Shown: piece after piece, positions 47,465 to 56,301 of the stretch
Layout of the letters: every line of letters begins with the position of its first letter
How positions within the stretch are numbered: the first letter of the stretch is position 1
Assembly (NCBI GenBank): GCA_030683815.1
Contig: JAUXPJ010000014.1
Location: forward strand, 186,001 to 250,000
Length of the DNA: 64,000 bases
Direction of reading: 5' to 3'
Source of the DNA: Flavobacteriaceae bacterium
GTDB lineage: Bacteria > Bacteroidota > Bacteroidia > Flavobacteriales > Flavobacteriaceae
Translations under genes and position numbers: made by a program
The notes under the pieces: model-generated
What the model saw: only the letters and a program-made list of their open reading frames with translations
Told to the model about the DNA's origin: nothing
The model's database searches: none

Positions 47465-47480
47465 TTCACAAATTTGTGAA
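47465..47480. promoter_or_regulatory. Perfect 16-bp palindrome upstream of dnaA
   Basis: TTCACAAATTTGTGAA is a perfect inverted repeat 60 bp upstream of dnaA. It may be an operator or a protein-binding site controlling dnaA. No DnaA box of the TTATNCACA type was found in the 165-bp gap. Confidence 0.45.
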
Positions 47481-47540
47481 ACTAGGAAAGAGAAAAATTT
47501 CTCCCTAAAACAGACTGACTAACTAATCAAATTTAATTAA

Positions 47541-48968
47541 ATGCTAAAGACTGCGGAAACAGTTTGGATGGAATGTTTATCTTTCATTAAAGATAATATT
47601 AAACCCCAAGCTTACAAAACATGGTTTGAGCCTATAAAGCCCATCAAAGTTTCCGGCAATGTATTAACGATTCAAGTTCCGACCAAATTTTTCTATGAAT
47701 GGCTTGAAGAACACTATATTAAAATTTTAAGAGTTGCATTAGTTAGAGAATTAGGAAAAGATGCCAAGTTGATTTATGATGTAAAAATGGAAAATAATTA
47801 CAGTAATAACAATCCGCATACTGTAAGATTTCCGAGTTCAAATCGTAATCCAATTCCTGATCAAAGAGTAACTGTGCCAGTTGAATTAAATAAAAAAGAG
47901 TTACGCAATCCATTTATAATTCCTGGAATTCAAAAAGTTAAAGTAGAATCTCAACTCAATCCTAATTATAGTTTTGATAATTTTATTGAAGGAGATTCTA
48001 ATAGATTAGCGCGCTCTGCCGGGATTGCAGTTGCTAATAAACCGGGCGGTACAGCTTTTAACCCATTGTTAATTTATGGCGGTGTTGGTTTAGGAAAAAC
48101 ACATTTAGCCCATGCTATTGGTGTTGAAATTAAAGAAAAATACCCCGAAAAAACAGTTTTATATATTTCATCCGAAAAGTTTACACAACAATTTATAGAT
48201 TCTGTTAAAAATAATACGCGTAATGATTTCATTCATTTTTATCAGATGATTGATGTGTTACTGATTGATGATGTTCAATTTTTATCAGGAAAAACAGGAA
48301 CTCAAGATGTCTTTTTCCACATTTTCAATCATTTACATCAAAACGGGAAACAATTGGTTTTAACATCAGATAAAGCACCTGTTGATATGCAAGATATTGA
48401 ACAACGCTTGCTGTCTCGCTTTAAATGGGGACTTTCGGCTGAGTTGCAAACACCTGATTATGAGACTCGTATTGCAATTCTTGAGAATAAAATGTATAGA
48501 GATGGATTGGAAATACCTCAAGATATTGTGGAATATATTGCCAAAAATATCAAATCTAATGTTAGAGAAATTGAAGGAGTTTTAATTTCATTAGTGGCTC
48601 AAGCATCGTTTAACAGAAAGGAATATTCACTTGCGTTGACAAAACAAATTGTTGATAAATTTGTTAAGAACACCAAACGAGAAATTTCTATTGATTACAT
48701 TCAAAAAGTTGTTTCTAATTATTTTGAAATTGATGTTGCAACTTTACAATCAAATACCAGAAAACGTCATGTGGTACAAGCCCGTCAATTAGCAATGTAT
48801 TTCTCTAAAAAAATGACTAAATCTTCATTGGCAAGTATTGGTTCTCAAATTGGAAAACGTGATCACGCAACAGTATTACATGCTTGTAAAACAGTTGATA
48901 ATTTATCAGAAACTGATAAACAATTCAAAAGATACGTTGAAGAAATTTCCAAAAAATTATCTTTTTAA
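47541..48968 (+). CDS. dnaA: Chromosomal replication initiator protein DnaA
   Basis: This 475-residue AAA+ protein opens the replication origin. The N-terminal domain starts near WMECLSFIKDNIKPQAYKTW. Domain III carries Walker A GGVGLGKTH and Walker B VLLIDDVQFL. The C-terminal DNA-binding domain includes the signature SQIGKRDHATVLHACKTV. Length is normal. The gene is followed by the low-molecular-weight phosphatase after 6 bp, and no cluster of DnaA boxes is visible beside it, so the origin is probably elsewhere. Confidence 0.97.
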   Translation: MLKTAETVWMECLSFIKDNIKPQAYKTWFEPIKPIKVSGNVLTIQVPTKFFYEWLEEHYIKILRVALVRELGKDAKLIYDVKMENNYSNNNPHTVRFPSSNRNPIPDQRVTVPVELNKKELRNPFIIPGIQKVKVESQLNPNYSFDNFIEGDSNRLARSAGIAVANKPGGTAFNPLLIYGGVGLGKTHLAHAIGVEIKEKYPEKTVLYISSEKFTQQFIDSVKNNTRNDFIHFYQMIDVLLIDDVQFLSGKTGTQDVFFHIFNHLHQNGKQLVLTSDKAPVDMQDIEQRLLSRFKWGLSAELQTPDYETRIAILENKMYRDGLEIPQDIVEYIAKNIKSNVREIEGVLISLVAQASFNRKEYSLALTKQIVDKFVKNTKREISIDYIQKVVSNYFEIDVATLQSNTRKRHVVQARQLAMYFSKKMTKSSLASIGSQIGKRDHATVLHACKTVDNLSETDKQFKRYVEEISKKLSF

Positions 48969-48974
48969 ATTTCG

Positions 48975-49436
48975 ATGATTAAAATTTTAATGGTTTGTTT
49001 AGGGAATATTTGCAGGTCGCCCTTGGCTGAAGGTATTTTAAAATCAAAAGTTAATTCGTTGGAAGTATTGGTAGATTCGGCTGGTACAAGTGACTTTCAT
49101 CAAGGCGATTTACCCGATTCCCGTTCTATACAAATTGCCAAAAAATATGGTATTGATATTACTGATCAACGTTCTAGACCCTTCAAAATAAGTGACTTTG
49201 ACGCTTTTGACATTATTTATGTAATGGATAAATCTAATTATCAAAATATTTTAAATTTGGCTAAAAATGAATCAGATAAGCAAAAAGTTAAATTAATATT
49301 ATCTGAAATTAATTGGAGCAAATCTACTGAAGTTCCAGATCCGTATAATAGTGGAGAAAAAGGATTTGATCAGGTTTTTAAGATGTTAGATGAAGCATGT
49401 GCAATTATTTCAAGTAAACTAAATGATGCAAAATAA
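48975..49436 (+). CDS. Low-molecular-weight protein tyrosine phosphatase
   Basis: This 153-residue phosphatase has the active-site loop CLGNICRS (C-X5-R) at its N-terminus and the general-acid motif VPDPYNSGEKGF near the C-terminus, so both catalytic elements are intact. It could act on tyrosine-phosphorylated proteins in polysaccharide control, but no partner kinase is nearby. It is cotranscribed between dnaA (6-bp gap) and the methylase-fold gene, which it overlaps by 14 bp. This gene order is common in flavobacteria. Confidence 0.93.
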   Translation: MIKILMVCLGNICRSPLAEGILKSKVNSLEVLVDSAGTSDFHQGDLPDSRSIQIAKKYGIDITDQRSRPFKISDFDAFDIIYVMDKSNYQNILNLAKNESDKQKVKLILSEINWSKSTEVPDPYNSGEKGFDQVFKMLDEACAIISSKLNDAK

Positions 49437-50139
49437 AGGTAAACTCTATTTAATTCCGACAACATTAGGTGAAAATGACCCGATGGAAGTTTTGCCTATT
49501 AGTGTGAGAAATACTATTTTGTTGCTCGATAGTTTTATTGTTGAAAATGAAAAAACTGCCCGAAGATTTATCAAAAATATTTGTCCGGAGAAAAATCAAC
49601 AAATACTCAAATTCAATTTAATTGATAAACACTCAGATAGTAATTTATATGAAAGTTACTTAGATGAATGTTTTTCAGGAACCTCTGTTGGGGTAATTTC
49701 TGAAGCTGGAGTTCCCGGAATTGCTGATCCCGGAGCAGAAATTGTAAAAATTGCGCATCGTAAAAATATTCAAGTTATTCCTTTGGTAGGCCCATCGTCT
49801 ATTTTATTGGCGATGATGAGTTCCGGATTTAACGGACAAAATTTTGCTTTTAATGGTTATTTGCCAATTGATTTTAATGAACGGAAAAGTAAAATTAGAT
49901 TGCTGGAGAAACAATCCAAAGAAAATAATCAAGCACAAATATTTATTGAAACACCTTTTAGAAATAATAAATTATTGGATGATTTAGTTCATACTTTGGC
50001 GCCATTTACAAAACTTTGTATTGCGGCTGATTTAACGCTTCCTACAGAATATATTCAAACAAATTCAATCAAAGAATGGAAAAATAAAAAGGTCGATTTA
50101 CACAAACGACCGGCTATTTTTATTATCCAACAAGAGTAA
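49423..50139 (+). CDS. SAM-dependent methyltransferase, RsmI/tetrapyrrole-methylase fold
   Basis: This 238-residue protein has the tetrapyrrole-methylase fold of RsmI: KLYLIPTTLGE at the start, GVISEAGVPGIADPGAEIV, VIPLVGPSSILLAMMSSGFNGQNFAFNGYLP and IFIETPFRNNKLLDDL. It is shorter than E. coli RsmI (286) and may be a paralogue with a different RNA or protein target. An alternative start ATG is one codon later (49426). The 3' end abuts the convergent lysozyme-like gene (stop at 50140) with no gap. Confidence 0.82.
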   Translation: MMQNKGKLYLIPTTLGENDPMEVLPISVRNTILLLDSFIVENEKTARRFIKNICPEKNQQILKFNLIDKHSDSNLYESYLDECFSGTSVGVISEAGVPGIADPGAEIVKIAHRKNIQVIPLVGPSSILLAMMSSGFNGQNFAFNGYLPIDFNERKSKIRLLEKQSKENNQAQIFIETPFRNNKLLDDLVHTLAPFTKLCIAADLTLPTEYIQTNSIKEWKNKKVDLHKRPAIFIIQQE

Positions 50140-50787
50140 TTATTCGGTGTAAAAGTCAATTGATGAATTTTTTTCAGCATCAATGACAGAAGTATCATAA
50201 CCTTCAAATCGCTTTATAAAATGCCTTATACTTGTTCCGAAATTATCTTGGAATCGAATATTTCCATTATTTATAAGATAATTTTTAACATTGGCTGGAC
50301 CAGCCAAATGAGCTGCTGCTATTATGCCGGATTCAGTTATTAAAGTACCATTTATTTTTTTGCCAACATAATGCTTAATCTCTTTTTTAAGAAACCATTT
50401 ATTAGCGGCAACATAAGCCTTAAAAACTTTTTCTTGTAATTCCGGCGAGCTTAAGAAATCATCAGTATTATCAACTCCATAAATTCTAATGGTGTATTTG
50501 CTAAACTGATATTTACCCAAGTATCCGTATTTACTAACAGATTTATAATTGTTGTTGGACTCTTTTTTACCGATAGCATTTCTAAAATCAACGAATGATT
50601 TTCCAACTAAAAGCATTGATGAATTCACATTTGATTCAGTTTCATTTGGAACAGAATGCAGGGTAAACTCTTTAACCAAAGGTTCTAGTTTCAACGGGCT
50701 AAAACGAGCCAGTTCACGACCTGAAAAAGTGGAAGCAGACACGATGGCTAAAAATACCAAGAGGTATATAAAGAATTTTTTAGTCAT
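50140..50787 (-). CDS. Membrane-anchored lysozyme-like protein
   Basis: This 215-residue protein has an N-terminal hydrophobic signal or anchor (FFIYLLVFLAIVSAST) and a domain of transglycosylase/lysozyme character: FRNAIGKKESNNNY with a candidate catalytic glutamate, then KYGYLGKYQFSKYTIRIYG and TESGIIAAAHLAGPANVKNYL. It may cleave peptidoglycan. The gene has a clear -7 box TACCTTTG at 50822-50829 with a leader of about 30 bases. Function is inferred from fold only. Confidence 0.75.
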   Translation of the reverse strand: MTKKFFIYLLVFLAIVSASTFSGRELARFSPLKLEPLVKEFTLHSVPNETESNVNSSMLLVGKSFVDFRNAIGKKESNNNYKSVSKYGYLGKYQFSKYTIRIYGVDNTDDFLSSPELQEKVFKAYVAANKWFLKKEIKHYVGKKINGTLITESGIIAAAHLAGPANVKNYLINNGNIRFQDNFGTSIRHFIKRFEGYDTSVIDAEKNSSIDFYTE

Positions 50788-50821
50788 AGTTTATTTTATC
50801 TTAATCGATAAAATTAAGCGA

Positions 50822-50829
50822 CAAAGGTA
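50822..50829 (-). promoter_or_regulatory. -7 box of the lysozyme-like gene
   Basis: CAAAGGTA reads TACCTTTG on the minus strand, about 35 bases upstream of the ATG at 50787. Confidence 0.5.
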
Positions 50830-50919
50830 TTATTTATTCTGAGATAAACAAATATTCTAAGTTCTTTTAAAATACATCTATCTGAAAATCAGAATTATGA
50901 TTGATTTTAAGTTGATGTT

Positions 50920-51945
50920 TTATTGATTAATACCTTGATTATTTAGCCACTTTTGATATTTAACCGCATTGCGATTGTGTTCACTTAAAGTGGTTGCAAA
51001 CAAATGAGAACCAATATTTTCTGTACTGGCACACATATAAAAATAATCGTGTTTTGGCGCATTTAGCACGGCATCGATGGAAGAAATATCCGGCATTGAA
51101 ATTAATCCCGGAGGCAATCCAATATTTTTATAAGTATTATAAGGAGAATCGATTAAAAGATGTTTTTTAAAAACGCGTTTAATAATAGTATCTTGATTTG
51201 TTTTTAATTTAATGGAATAAACGATAGTTGGATCGGCTTGTAATGGCCAACCGGATTTTAATCGATTGAGATAAAGTCTTGCCACTAAAGTTCTTTCTGA
51301 AACTAAAGCGGTTTCTTTTTGTACAATTGAAGCTAATATTTGAACTTGAATGGGAGTTAAATTAAGGGTTTTAGCTTTTTCAATTCGCTCTAAATTCCAA
51401 AATGCATGATATTCGTCAAGCATTTTTTTGAGGAACTTATCAGCAGAAATATTCCAATAAATTTCATAACTATTAGGAATATACATAGCCAAAGCCGTTT
51501 CGGTGTTAAATCCATTTTCCTTTAAGAATACCGTATTTTTCATTTCTTCCAATAAAGAAATAGAATCAAATTCCATATCCAAGGAAATTCTGCCTGCAAG
51601 TTTTTCCAAGGTATCTTGATTGTTAAATGTCAGATTTATAGGAGATTGCCTTCCGATAACTAAAATTCTTAAAATGGTTAAATTACTCATCCCTTTTTCA
51701 AGTCTATAACTCCCCGGTTTGATTGTTTTTATTTTTCCAACAATGTTTAACATCGCTTTAAAAGTAAATGGATTGCGGAGATATTGATCAGCAGAATTTA
51801 CTATTTGGCTTACTTCAACATCGGATGTTACTGATAATCGACCATTTTCTTTGACATTGGATTTCCAAATAAAGTAATAAAGTAATAGGCATGAAAATAA
51901 AACTAAAAACAGCAATTTTAGAAAAATTTTTTTAGAAAAAATCAT
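50920..51945 (-). CDS. mltG: Endolytic transglycosylase MltG
   Basis: This protein of about 341 residues anchors in the inner membrane by one N-terminal helix (LLFLVLFSCLLLYYFIW) and cleaves nascent peptidoglycan strands. The YceG/MltG motif LASIVQKETALVSE holds the catalytic glutamate, and NTYKNIGLPPGLISMPDISSIDA follows. The start is set at ATG 51945 (MIFSKKIFLK), four bases beyond the preceding GNAT stop; frames extended to 52050 would overlap that gene deeply. It is the third gene of the dapF-GNAT-mltG operon. Confidence 0.92.
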   Translation of the reverse strand: MIFSKKIFLKLLFLVLFSCLLLYYFIWKSNVKENGRLSVTSDVEVSQIVNSADQYLRNPFTFKAMLNIVGKIKTIKPGSYRLEKGMSNLTILRILVIGRQSPINLTFNNQDTLEKLAGRISLDMEFDSISLLEEMKNTVFLKENGFNTETALAMYIPNSYEIYWNISADKFLKKMLDEYHAFWNLERIEKAKTLNLTPIQVQILASIVQKETALVSERTLVARLYLNRLKSGWPLQADPTIVYSIKLKTNQDTIIKRVFKKHLLIDSPYNTYKNIGLPPGLISMPDISSIDAVLNAPKHDYFYMCASTENIGSHLFATTLSEHNRNAVKYQKWLNNQGINQ

Positions 51946-51949
51946 GGAA

Positions 51950-52474
51950 TTACACATTAATAAGTTGAAGAAATAATTCGTCGTGAAATTTACCGTTATA
52001 AAAATTCCAATCTTTTTTGATGCCGGAAACTTTGAATCGAGCCGATTCAAACAATTTGATGCTCCTTAGATTTTCTGCACCAACACAGGCAAATAATTGA
52101 TAGATATCCAAATGATTAAAAGCGTGTTTTATGATTAGCTGAAGTGCTTCAGAAGCATATCCATTTCCCTGAAATTTATTTAATACCAGAATTCCAATAC
52201 CAGCTCTTTTATGCTTTGGATTGTAATCGTATAAATCAATCATGCCAATAGGTTTGTCATTTTCTATTAAAGCAATAATTAACCGGAGTTGCTTTATTTC
52301 ATAGATGTCTAAATGTGCGTTTTCCAAGTATTTTTTTAGAAGATATTTAGAAAATGGTTGTTGTGTATGACTCACTTGCCAAAAATCCTCATCGTTTTCG
52401 TTTTCGAATAAGAAAGACAAATCTTCAGGTTCCAATGCTCTTAAATATACGGATTTTCCCAGAAGTGCTTTCAT
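51950..52474 (-). CDS. GNAT-family (RimJ/RimL-like) acetyltransferase
   Basis: This 174-residue protein has the RimJ/RimL GNAT layout: VYLRALEPEDLSFLF at the start, IGMIDLYDYNPKHKRAGIGILV with the core strand, then LNKFQGNGYASEAL as the acetyl-CoA loop and AENLRSIKLFESARF near the end. It overlaps the dapF stop by four bases (ATGA) and precedes mltG by four bases. The substrate is unknown; N-terminal acetylation or a small molecule are both possible. Confidence 0.88.
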   Translation of the reverse strand: MKALLGKSVYLRALEPEDLSFLFENENDEDFWQVSHTQQPFSKYLLKKYLENAHLDIYEIKQLRLIIALIENDKPIGMIDLYDYNPKHKRAGIGILVLNKFQGNGYASEALQLIIKHAFNHLDIYQLFACVGAENLRSIKLFESARFKVSGIKKDWNFYNGKFHDELFLQLINV

Positions 52475-53256
52475 CTAATTTTAATTTCACCATTAAACAC
52501 AAAAGTAGCCGGACCTTTTAGGAATACATTGGTATATTGATTATTTTCTTTTTGAAAAGAAACTGCTAATTTACCTCCCAAAGTCTCCATAATTAATGAA
52601 GTATTATCGGTCATTTTAGCATCATACATGGCTACAGCAACAGCAGTTGCGCCCGTTCCGCAAGCCAGTGTTTCATCTTCAACACCGCGTTCATAGGTTC
52701 TGATTTTAAAATGATTTTCAGTTACTTTTTCCACAAAATTTACGTTTGATCCTTGTTCAAAGTATGGAGCACCATTTCTAATTTTTCTACCCTCTGAGAC
52801 TACATTACATAAGTTGATATGAGTTGTTAAAATAATGTGATGAGGCGAACCTGAATTGACAAAATAATGATCTTGATGATGTTGAACATTTTGAATATCA
52901 ATCATTTGTAATTTAACATCTTTGCCTTCAATTGTTGCGAAATGTTTGCCATCAATCGCTTCAAAAGCAGTTTCTTTATCAAACAAACCAACTTTATGTG
53001 CAAAAGCAACAATACAGCGACCACCATTACCGCACATAGTACTTTCATTTCCATCAGAATTGAAATAAATCATTTTAAAATCAAATTCAGTTGATTTTTC
53101 TAAAAGGATAAGCCCATCAGCTCCGATTCCAAACTTTCTGTCACATAATTTTTCAATAAGTTGTGGTGCATTTTTAGGAAATAAATCCTCACGATTGTCA
53201 ATAATGATAAAATCATTTCCGGCACCTTGATATTTTTGAAAAGCAATTGTCATCAT
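52471..53256 (-). CDS. dapF: Diaminopimelate epimerase
   Basis: This enzyme (about 261 residues) interconverts LL- and meso-diaminopimelate for lysine and peptidoglycan synthesis. The two catalytic cysteines are in NESTMCGNGGRCIVAF and ETLACGTGATAVAVA. The start is ATG 53256 or the adjacent 53253; the frame extending to 53295 would lie upstream of the -7 box TATATTTG (53261-53268), which ends four bases before 53256. It is first in the dapF-GNAT-mltG operon, giving a cell-wall theme. Confidence 0.95.
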   Translation of the reverse strand: MMTIAFQKYQGAGNDFIIIDNREDLFPKNAPQLIEKLCDRKFGIGADGLILLEKSTEFDFKMIYFNSDGNESTMCGNGGRCIVAFAHKVGLFDKETAFEAIDGKHFATIEGKDVKLQMIDIQNVQHHQDHYFVNSGSPHHIILTTHINLCNVVSEGRKIRNGAPYFEQGSNVNFVEKVTENHFKIRTYERGVEDETLACGTGATAVAVAMYDAKMTDNTSLIMETLGGKLAVSFQKENNQYTNVFLKGPATFVFNGEIKIR

Positions 53257-53260
53257 AGTG

Positions 53261-53268
53261 CAAATATA
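53261..53268 (-). promoter_or_regulatory. -7 box of dapF
   Basis: CAAATATA reads TATATTTG on the minus strand and is separated from ATG 53256 by four bases, implying a leaderless mRNA. Confidence 0.6.
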
Positions 53269-53401
53269 ATGAAACTGATTATAAATAATCTTCATACTTT
53301 GTAGGATGAATATTTTACATAAAAAATGAGCTGAATTGTTAAAATTCGTTAAATCATCGTTAATAGCTTGTTAAATCAATTTATTTATTCTTTTGATGTA
53401 T

Positions 53402-53409
53402 TAATTTTG
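53402..53409 (+). promoter_or_regulatory. Probable original -7 box of degP, now cut off by the IS
   Basis: TAATTTTG matches TAnnTTTG. If the insertion sequence and one target duplicate are removed, this box would lie about 26 bases upstream of the degP ATG. Confidence 0.4.
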
Positions 53410-53424
53410 AGGAATAAATTAAAT

Positions 53425-53433
53425 TATCAACAT
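53425..53433. repeat. Target-site duplication, left copy
   Basis: TATCAACAT directly abuts the left terminal inverted repeat and is repeated exactly at 54755-54763. Nine bp fits the IS4 family range. Confidence 0.9.
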
Positions 53434-53459
53434 TAGTGCTGGTGCGTTAAAAAAATAGT

Positions 53460-54629
53460 TTAATCATCAAAAATATTATATTGATGTTCATTGACATTTT
53501 GATTGTTTTGAAAGTCGTTCAATAATTGACTTATCGGAGTTTTGTCAAAAGCAGATATGCTTAAAATTTGCATAATCTGATAAATTGACAACTCACTTTT
53601 CACAGATTTTTTTACATAAGCAACGATTAAATAAGTGCAAATAGCTATCCAAATATGTGTTTTGACTGCGTTTTGAGAATGTCCCCAAAGTTTTTTAATT
53701 ACTAAATTTTGCTTTATCCATTTAAAAAATGTTTCTATTTGCCACCTGTTTTTATAAATATACGATACTTCAAGAGCTGTTACTTCAAAATTATTTGTCA
53801 TAAAAACAAGATAATTGTCTTTTTCTGCATCGTAATACTCTATCAAGCGAAGTTTTTCAGGATAAAATTTTTTCGATTTTGCAATAGTTAGTTCGATTAT
53901 TTTATCAGCTCTTAAGCCTGTTGATTCATCAATATTAAAATTTTGTTCTATAATAGTGTATTTTAAACTCGATTTTGCTCTTGTAACAAAGTAAGAATCA
54001 AAAGTATTGATACGATATAATGCTTTAAAATCAACGTAGGCTTTATCCATTATATAAATGGCATCTGGCTCGGGAATAATTAGGTCAAGTACATTGCTAT
54101 CGTGGTATTTACCATCTGTAACAAGAATAAAACTCGGAATACTGCCTCGTAAATTAAGTAAAGTGTGCATCTTTACTGCTCCACGACTGTATTTTCCTTC
54201 AGCCCAAGTTAAGAGATTAATGCTACAGGAAATGGTTGTTGAATCTAATGCATACAGTTCATTATCAATTGATAAATTAGGTACTTCACTGCTTTTGTAA
54301 AGAGGGCGTACTAATTCAATTAGATGATTACCAAAATCAGAAAAAATCTGCCAATCACGTTTTTCGTTGGCTCGAGACAAAGTGGTATGACTCACATAAT
54401 TTTTAATCCCTAAATGATACAACTTGTTATTATGAGCTTTAAGACACAAACAAATATCACGTAAGGAGTTGAGATTAGTAAGTTGTCCAAAAAATAACTG
54501 AATAAATTGATTCCAACAATTAAGTTCTCGCACCCGATAATTACCGTTGTACTTGGTAACAATTTTTTCAAACTCATATCTATTCACAAAATCTAATAAT
54601 TGGGAAAATATATATTTACCTGAATTCAT
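53460..54629 (-). CDS. IS4-family transposase
   Basis: This 389-residue DDE transposase has an N-terminal DUF4372-like region (FSQLLDFVNRYEFEKIV). The catalytic core includes the first Asp in YALDSTTISCSI, the second in IYIMDKAYVDF, and the IS4 signature Y-X2-R-X3-E-X6-K in YKNRWQIETFFKWIK, so all catalytic residues are present. It appears functional. A hairpin lies just upstream of its ATG (54631-54654). Confidence 0.95.
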   Translation of the reverse strand: MNSGKYIFSQLLDFVNRYEFEKIVTKYNGNYRVRELNCWNQFIQLFFGQLTNLNSLRDICLCLKAHNNKLYHLGIKNYVSHTTLSRANEKRDWQIFSDFGNHLIELVRPLYKSSEVPNLSIDNELYALDSTTISCSINLLTWAEGKYSRGAVKMHTLLNLRGSIPSFILVTDGKYHDSNVLDLIIPEPDAIYIMDKAYVDFKALYRINTFDSYFVTRAKSSLKYTIIEQNFNIDESTGLRADKIIELTIAKSKKFYPEKLRLIEYYDAEKDNYLVFMTNNFEVTALEVSYIYKNRWQIETFFKWIKQNLVIKKLWGHSQNAVKTHIWIAICTYLIVAYVKKSVKSELSIYQIMQILSISAFDKTPISQLLNDFQNNQNVNEHQYNIFDD

Positions 54630-54630
54630 A

Positions 54631-54654
54631 ATTTTACACTTTTAAATGTAAAAT
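54631..54654 (-). promoter_or_regulatory. Hairpin at the transposase start
   Basis: ATTTTACA-CTTTTAAA-TGTAAAAT forms an eight-pair stem one base upstream of the transposase ATG. In several IS families such stems block translation from mRNA reading in from outside. That role is inferred here. Confidence 0.45.
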
Positions 54655-54754
54655 CATAAACTTTCAAATCAAATCAAAAAATCAAAGAACGTCTATATGC
54701 TTATATAAATCAATACATTACAAACAAAAAAAGAAAATTAACGCACCAGCACTA

Positions 54755-54763
54755 TATCAACAT
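54755..54763. repeat. Target-site duplication, right copy
   Basis: TATCAACAT, identical to 53425-53433. It ends one base before the degP start codon. Confidence 0.9.
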
Positions 54764-54764
54764 T

Positions 54765-56198
54765 ATGAAAAAAGCCATTGAATTATTAATTGTTTCAGTT
54801 TTGGGAGGTTGCATAACTTTAGGGGCTCACTTGTATATAACAAGAAATTCTTCTGGGTTACCAACTATTTCTACTGATAAAAAAGGAACATTAATCCCAG
54901 CAAATTTCAATCAAAATGCTTTGTATGCAGCAGAAAACACCGATTTTATTAAAGTTGCAGAAGAATCGCTCAATGCTGTAGTGCACGTAAAAAATATCAG
55001 TATTCAAACGGTAAGAGATCCTTTTACCGAATATTTTTACGGAAGAAGTGCTGAGCGGAAATTTGAGCAAATTGGGACTGGAAGCGGAGTGATTATTTCA
55101 TCAGACGGTTATATTGTTACTAATAATCATGTAGTGCAAAATGCTACGGATATTGAAATTACGCTTAATAATAAGAAAAAATATAAAGCAAAATTAGTTG
55201 GAACAGACGCTAATAATGATATTGCTTTGATTAAAATTGATGCCAAAGAAATGCCTTATATTCCTTTTGGAAATTCTGATAATGTTAGAGTGGGAGAGTG
55301 GGTTTTAGCGGTTGGCAATCCGTATAATTTAACATCAACTGTAACAGCCGGAATTGTAAGCGCCAAAGGGCGTGATTTAGGCGGGAACAACAATATTGAT
55401 TCTTTTATTCAAACGGATGCTGCTGTTAATCAGGGGAATAGTGGTGGGGCTTTAGTGAATACGAGAGGCGAGTTAATAGGAATTAATACAGCTATTTCAT
55501 CTTTAAATGGCGGATTTGTGGGTTATTCTTTTGCAATTCCATCCAATATTGCTAAAAAAATTATTGGAGATTTAATAGAATTTGGAAGTGTTCAAAGAGC
55601 TTATTTGGGAATTTATTATGAAGAATTAACCAATGAAAAAGCCAAGGCTTTAAAAGTGGAATCTGTTGAAGGAATTTTAATAACAAGGATTATAGAAAAT
55701 GGAGCTGCAAAAGAAGCCGGATTATTTGAAAATGACATCATTGTAAAGATTAATGATAACAAAATAGCAAAGTTTGGTGATTTAAACGGACAACTAAAAT
55801 CAAAGCGTCCAGGAGATATCATTAAAATAACGGTGATGAGAAAAGGTTCTCCACGAGAATTAAATGTAAAATTAAAAAATCAGTTCGGAAAAGTAGATAT
55901 AGGTAAATTTGATTTTACACAGTTTTATATAGGTGAAGTAAAACCGATTGGAACTCAAGAAATTTCCAAGTTCAAAATAAACAATGGATTAAAAATTCAA
56001 AAAATTACGAATGCTATTTTAAAAGACAGATTTGGAATTAAAAACGGTGATATTATTTTAGGTATTGACGATAATGTTGTTAACACAGAAAAAGACTTAG
56101 AATATTATTTGGAAAAAGGTCAAAATAAACAGTATGTTATTTTACAAATTCTTACGGGAAATGGTCAGTTAGAATATGTTCCAATCAAAATAAATTAA
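54765..56198 (+). CDS. degP: Trypsin-like serine protease with PDZ domains (DegP/HtrA)
   Basis: This 477-residue envelope protease has an N-terminal hydrophobic segment (LLIVSVLGGCITLGAHLYI) and a trypsin-fold domain whose catalytic triad is complete: His122 in TNNHVVQ, Asp152 in NNDIALIK and Ser226 in GNSGGAL. Two PDZ domains follow, from about residues 275 (RAYLGIYYEE) and 400. It degrades misfolded periplasmic proteins. Its start codon is intact, but the IS lies 10 bases upstream and separates it from the probable native promoter. A terminator follows. Confidence 0.95.
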   Translation: MKKAIELLIVSVLGGCITLGAHLYITRNSSGLPTISTDKKGTLIPANFNQNALYAAENTDFIKVAEESLNAVVHVKNISIQTVRDPFTEYFYGRSAERKFEQIGTGSGVIISSDGYIVTNNHVVQNATDIEITLNNKKKYKAKLVGTDANNDIALIKIDAKEMPYIPFGNSDNVRVGEWVLAVGNPYNLTSTVTAGIVSAKGRDLGGNNNIDSFIQTDAAVNQGNSGGALVNTRGELIGINTAISSLNGGFVGYSFAIPSNIAKKIIGDLIEFGSVQRAYLGIYYEELTNEKAKALKVESVEGILITRIIENGAAKEAGLFENDIIVKINDNKIAKFGDLNGQLKSKRPGDIIKITVMRKGSPRELNVKLKNQFGKVDIGKFDFTQFYIGEVKPIGTQEISKFKINNGLKIQKITNAILKDRFGIKNGDIILGIDDNVVNTEKDLEYYLEKGQNKQYVILQILTGNGQLEYVPIKIN

Positions 56199-56218
56199 TC
56201 TAAAAAATGATAAAATAT

Positions 56219-56246
56219 AAATCCCGTAAAAAACGGGATTTTTTTA
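56219..56246 (+). terminator. Terminator after degP
   Basis: ATCCCGT-aaaaa-ACGGGAT followed by seven Ts, 22 bp past the degP stop codon. Confidence 0.88.
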
Positions 56247-56280
56247 TGCGAAAAAATTTTACGAAAACGTTTGAAATTTA

Positions 56281-56288
56281 TACATTTG
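56281..56288 (+). promoter_or_regulatory. -7 box of the GAPDH gene
   Basis: TACATTTG matches TAnnTTTG and lies 13 bases before the ATG at 56302, giving a leader of under ten bases. Confidence 0.55.
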
Positions 56289-56301
56289 TCAAAAAAATAA
56301 G

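Larger units (their letters stand above)
53434..54754 (-). mobile_element. Complete IS4-family insertion sequence (1321 bp)
   Basis: The element is bounded by perfect 17-bp terminal inverted repeats, TAGTGCTGGTGCGTTAA at 53434-53450 and its complement at 54738-54754. It is flanked by a 9-bp direct duplication TATCAACAT at 53425-53433 and 54755-54763. It carries a single intact transposase gene and no passengers. The intact ends, intact ORF and undecayed duplication suggest a recent insertion. Transposase faces left, away from degP. Confidence 0.95.

Noticed and set aside
47376-47540. Replication origin beside dnaA
   Set aside because: No cluster of TTATNCACA-type boxes was found in the gap, and only a palindrome is seen.
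51950-52050. Longer N-terminus for MltG from the upstream frame
   Set aside because: It overlaps the GNAT gene deeply and adds residues without a signal; ATG 51945 places the membrane helix at the right position.
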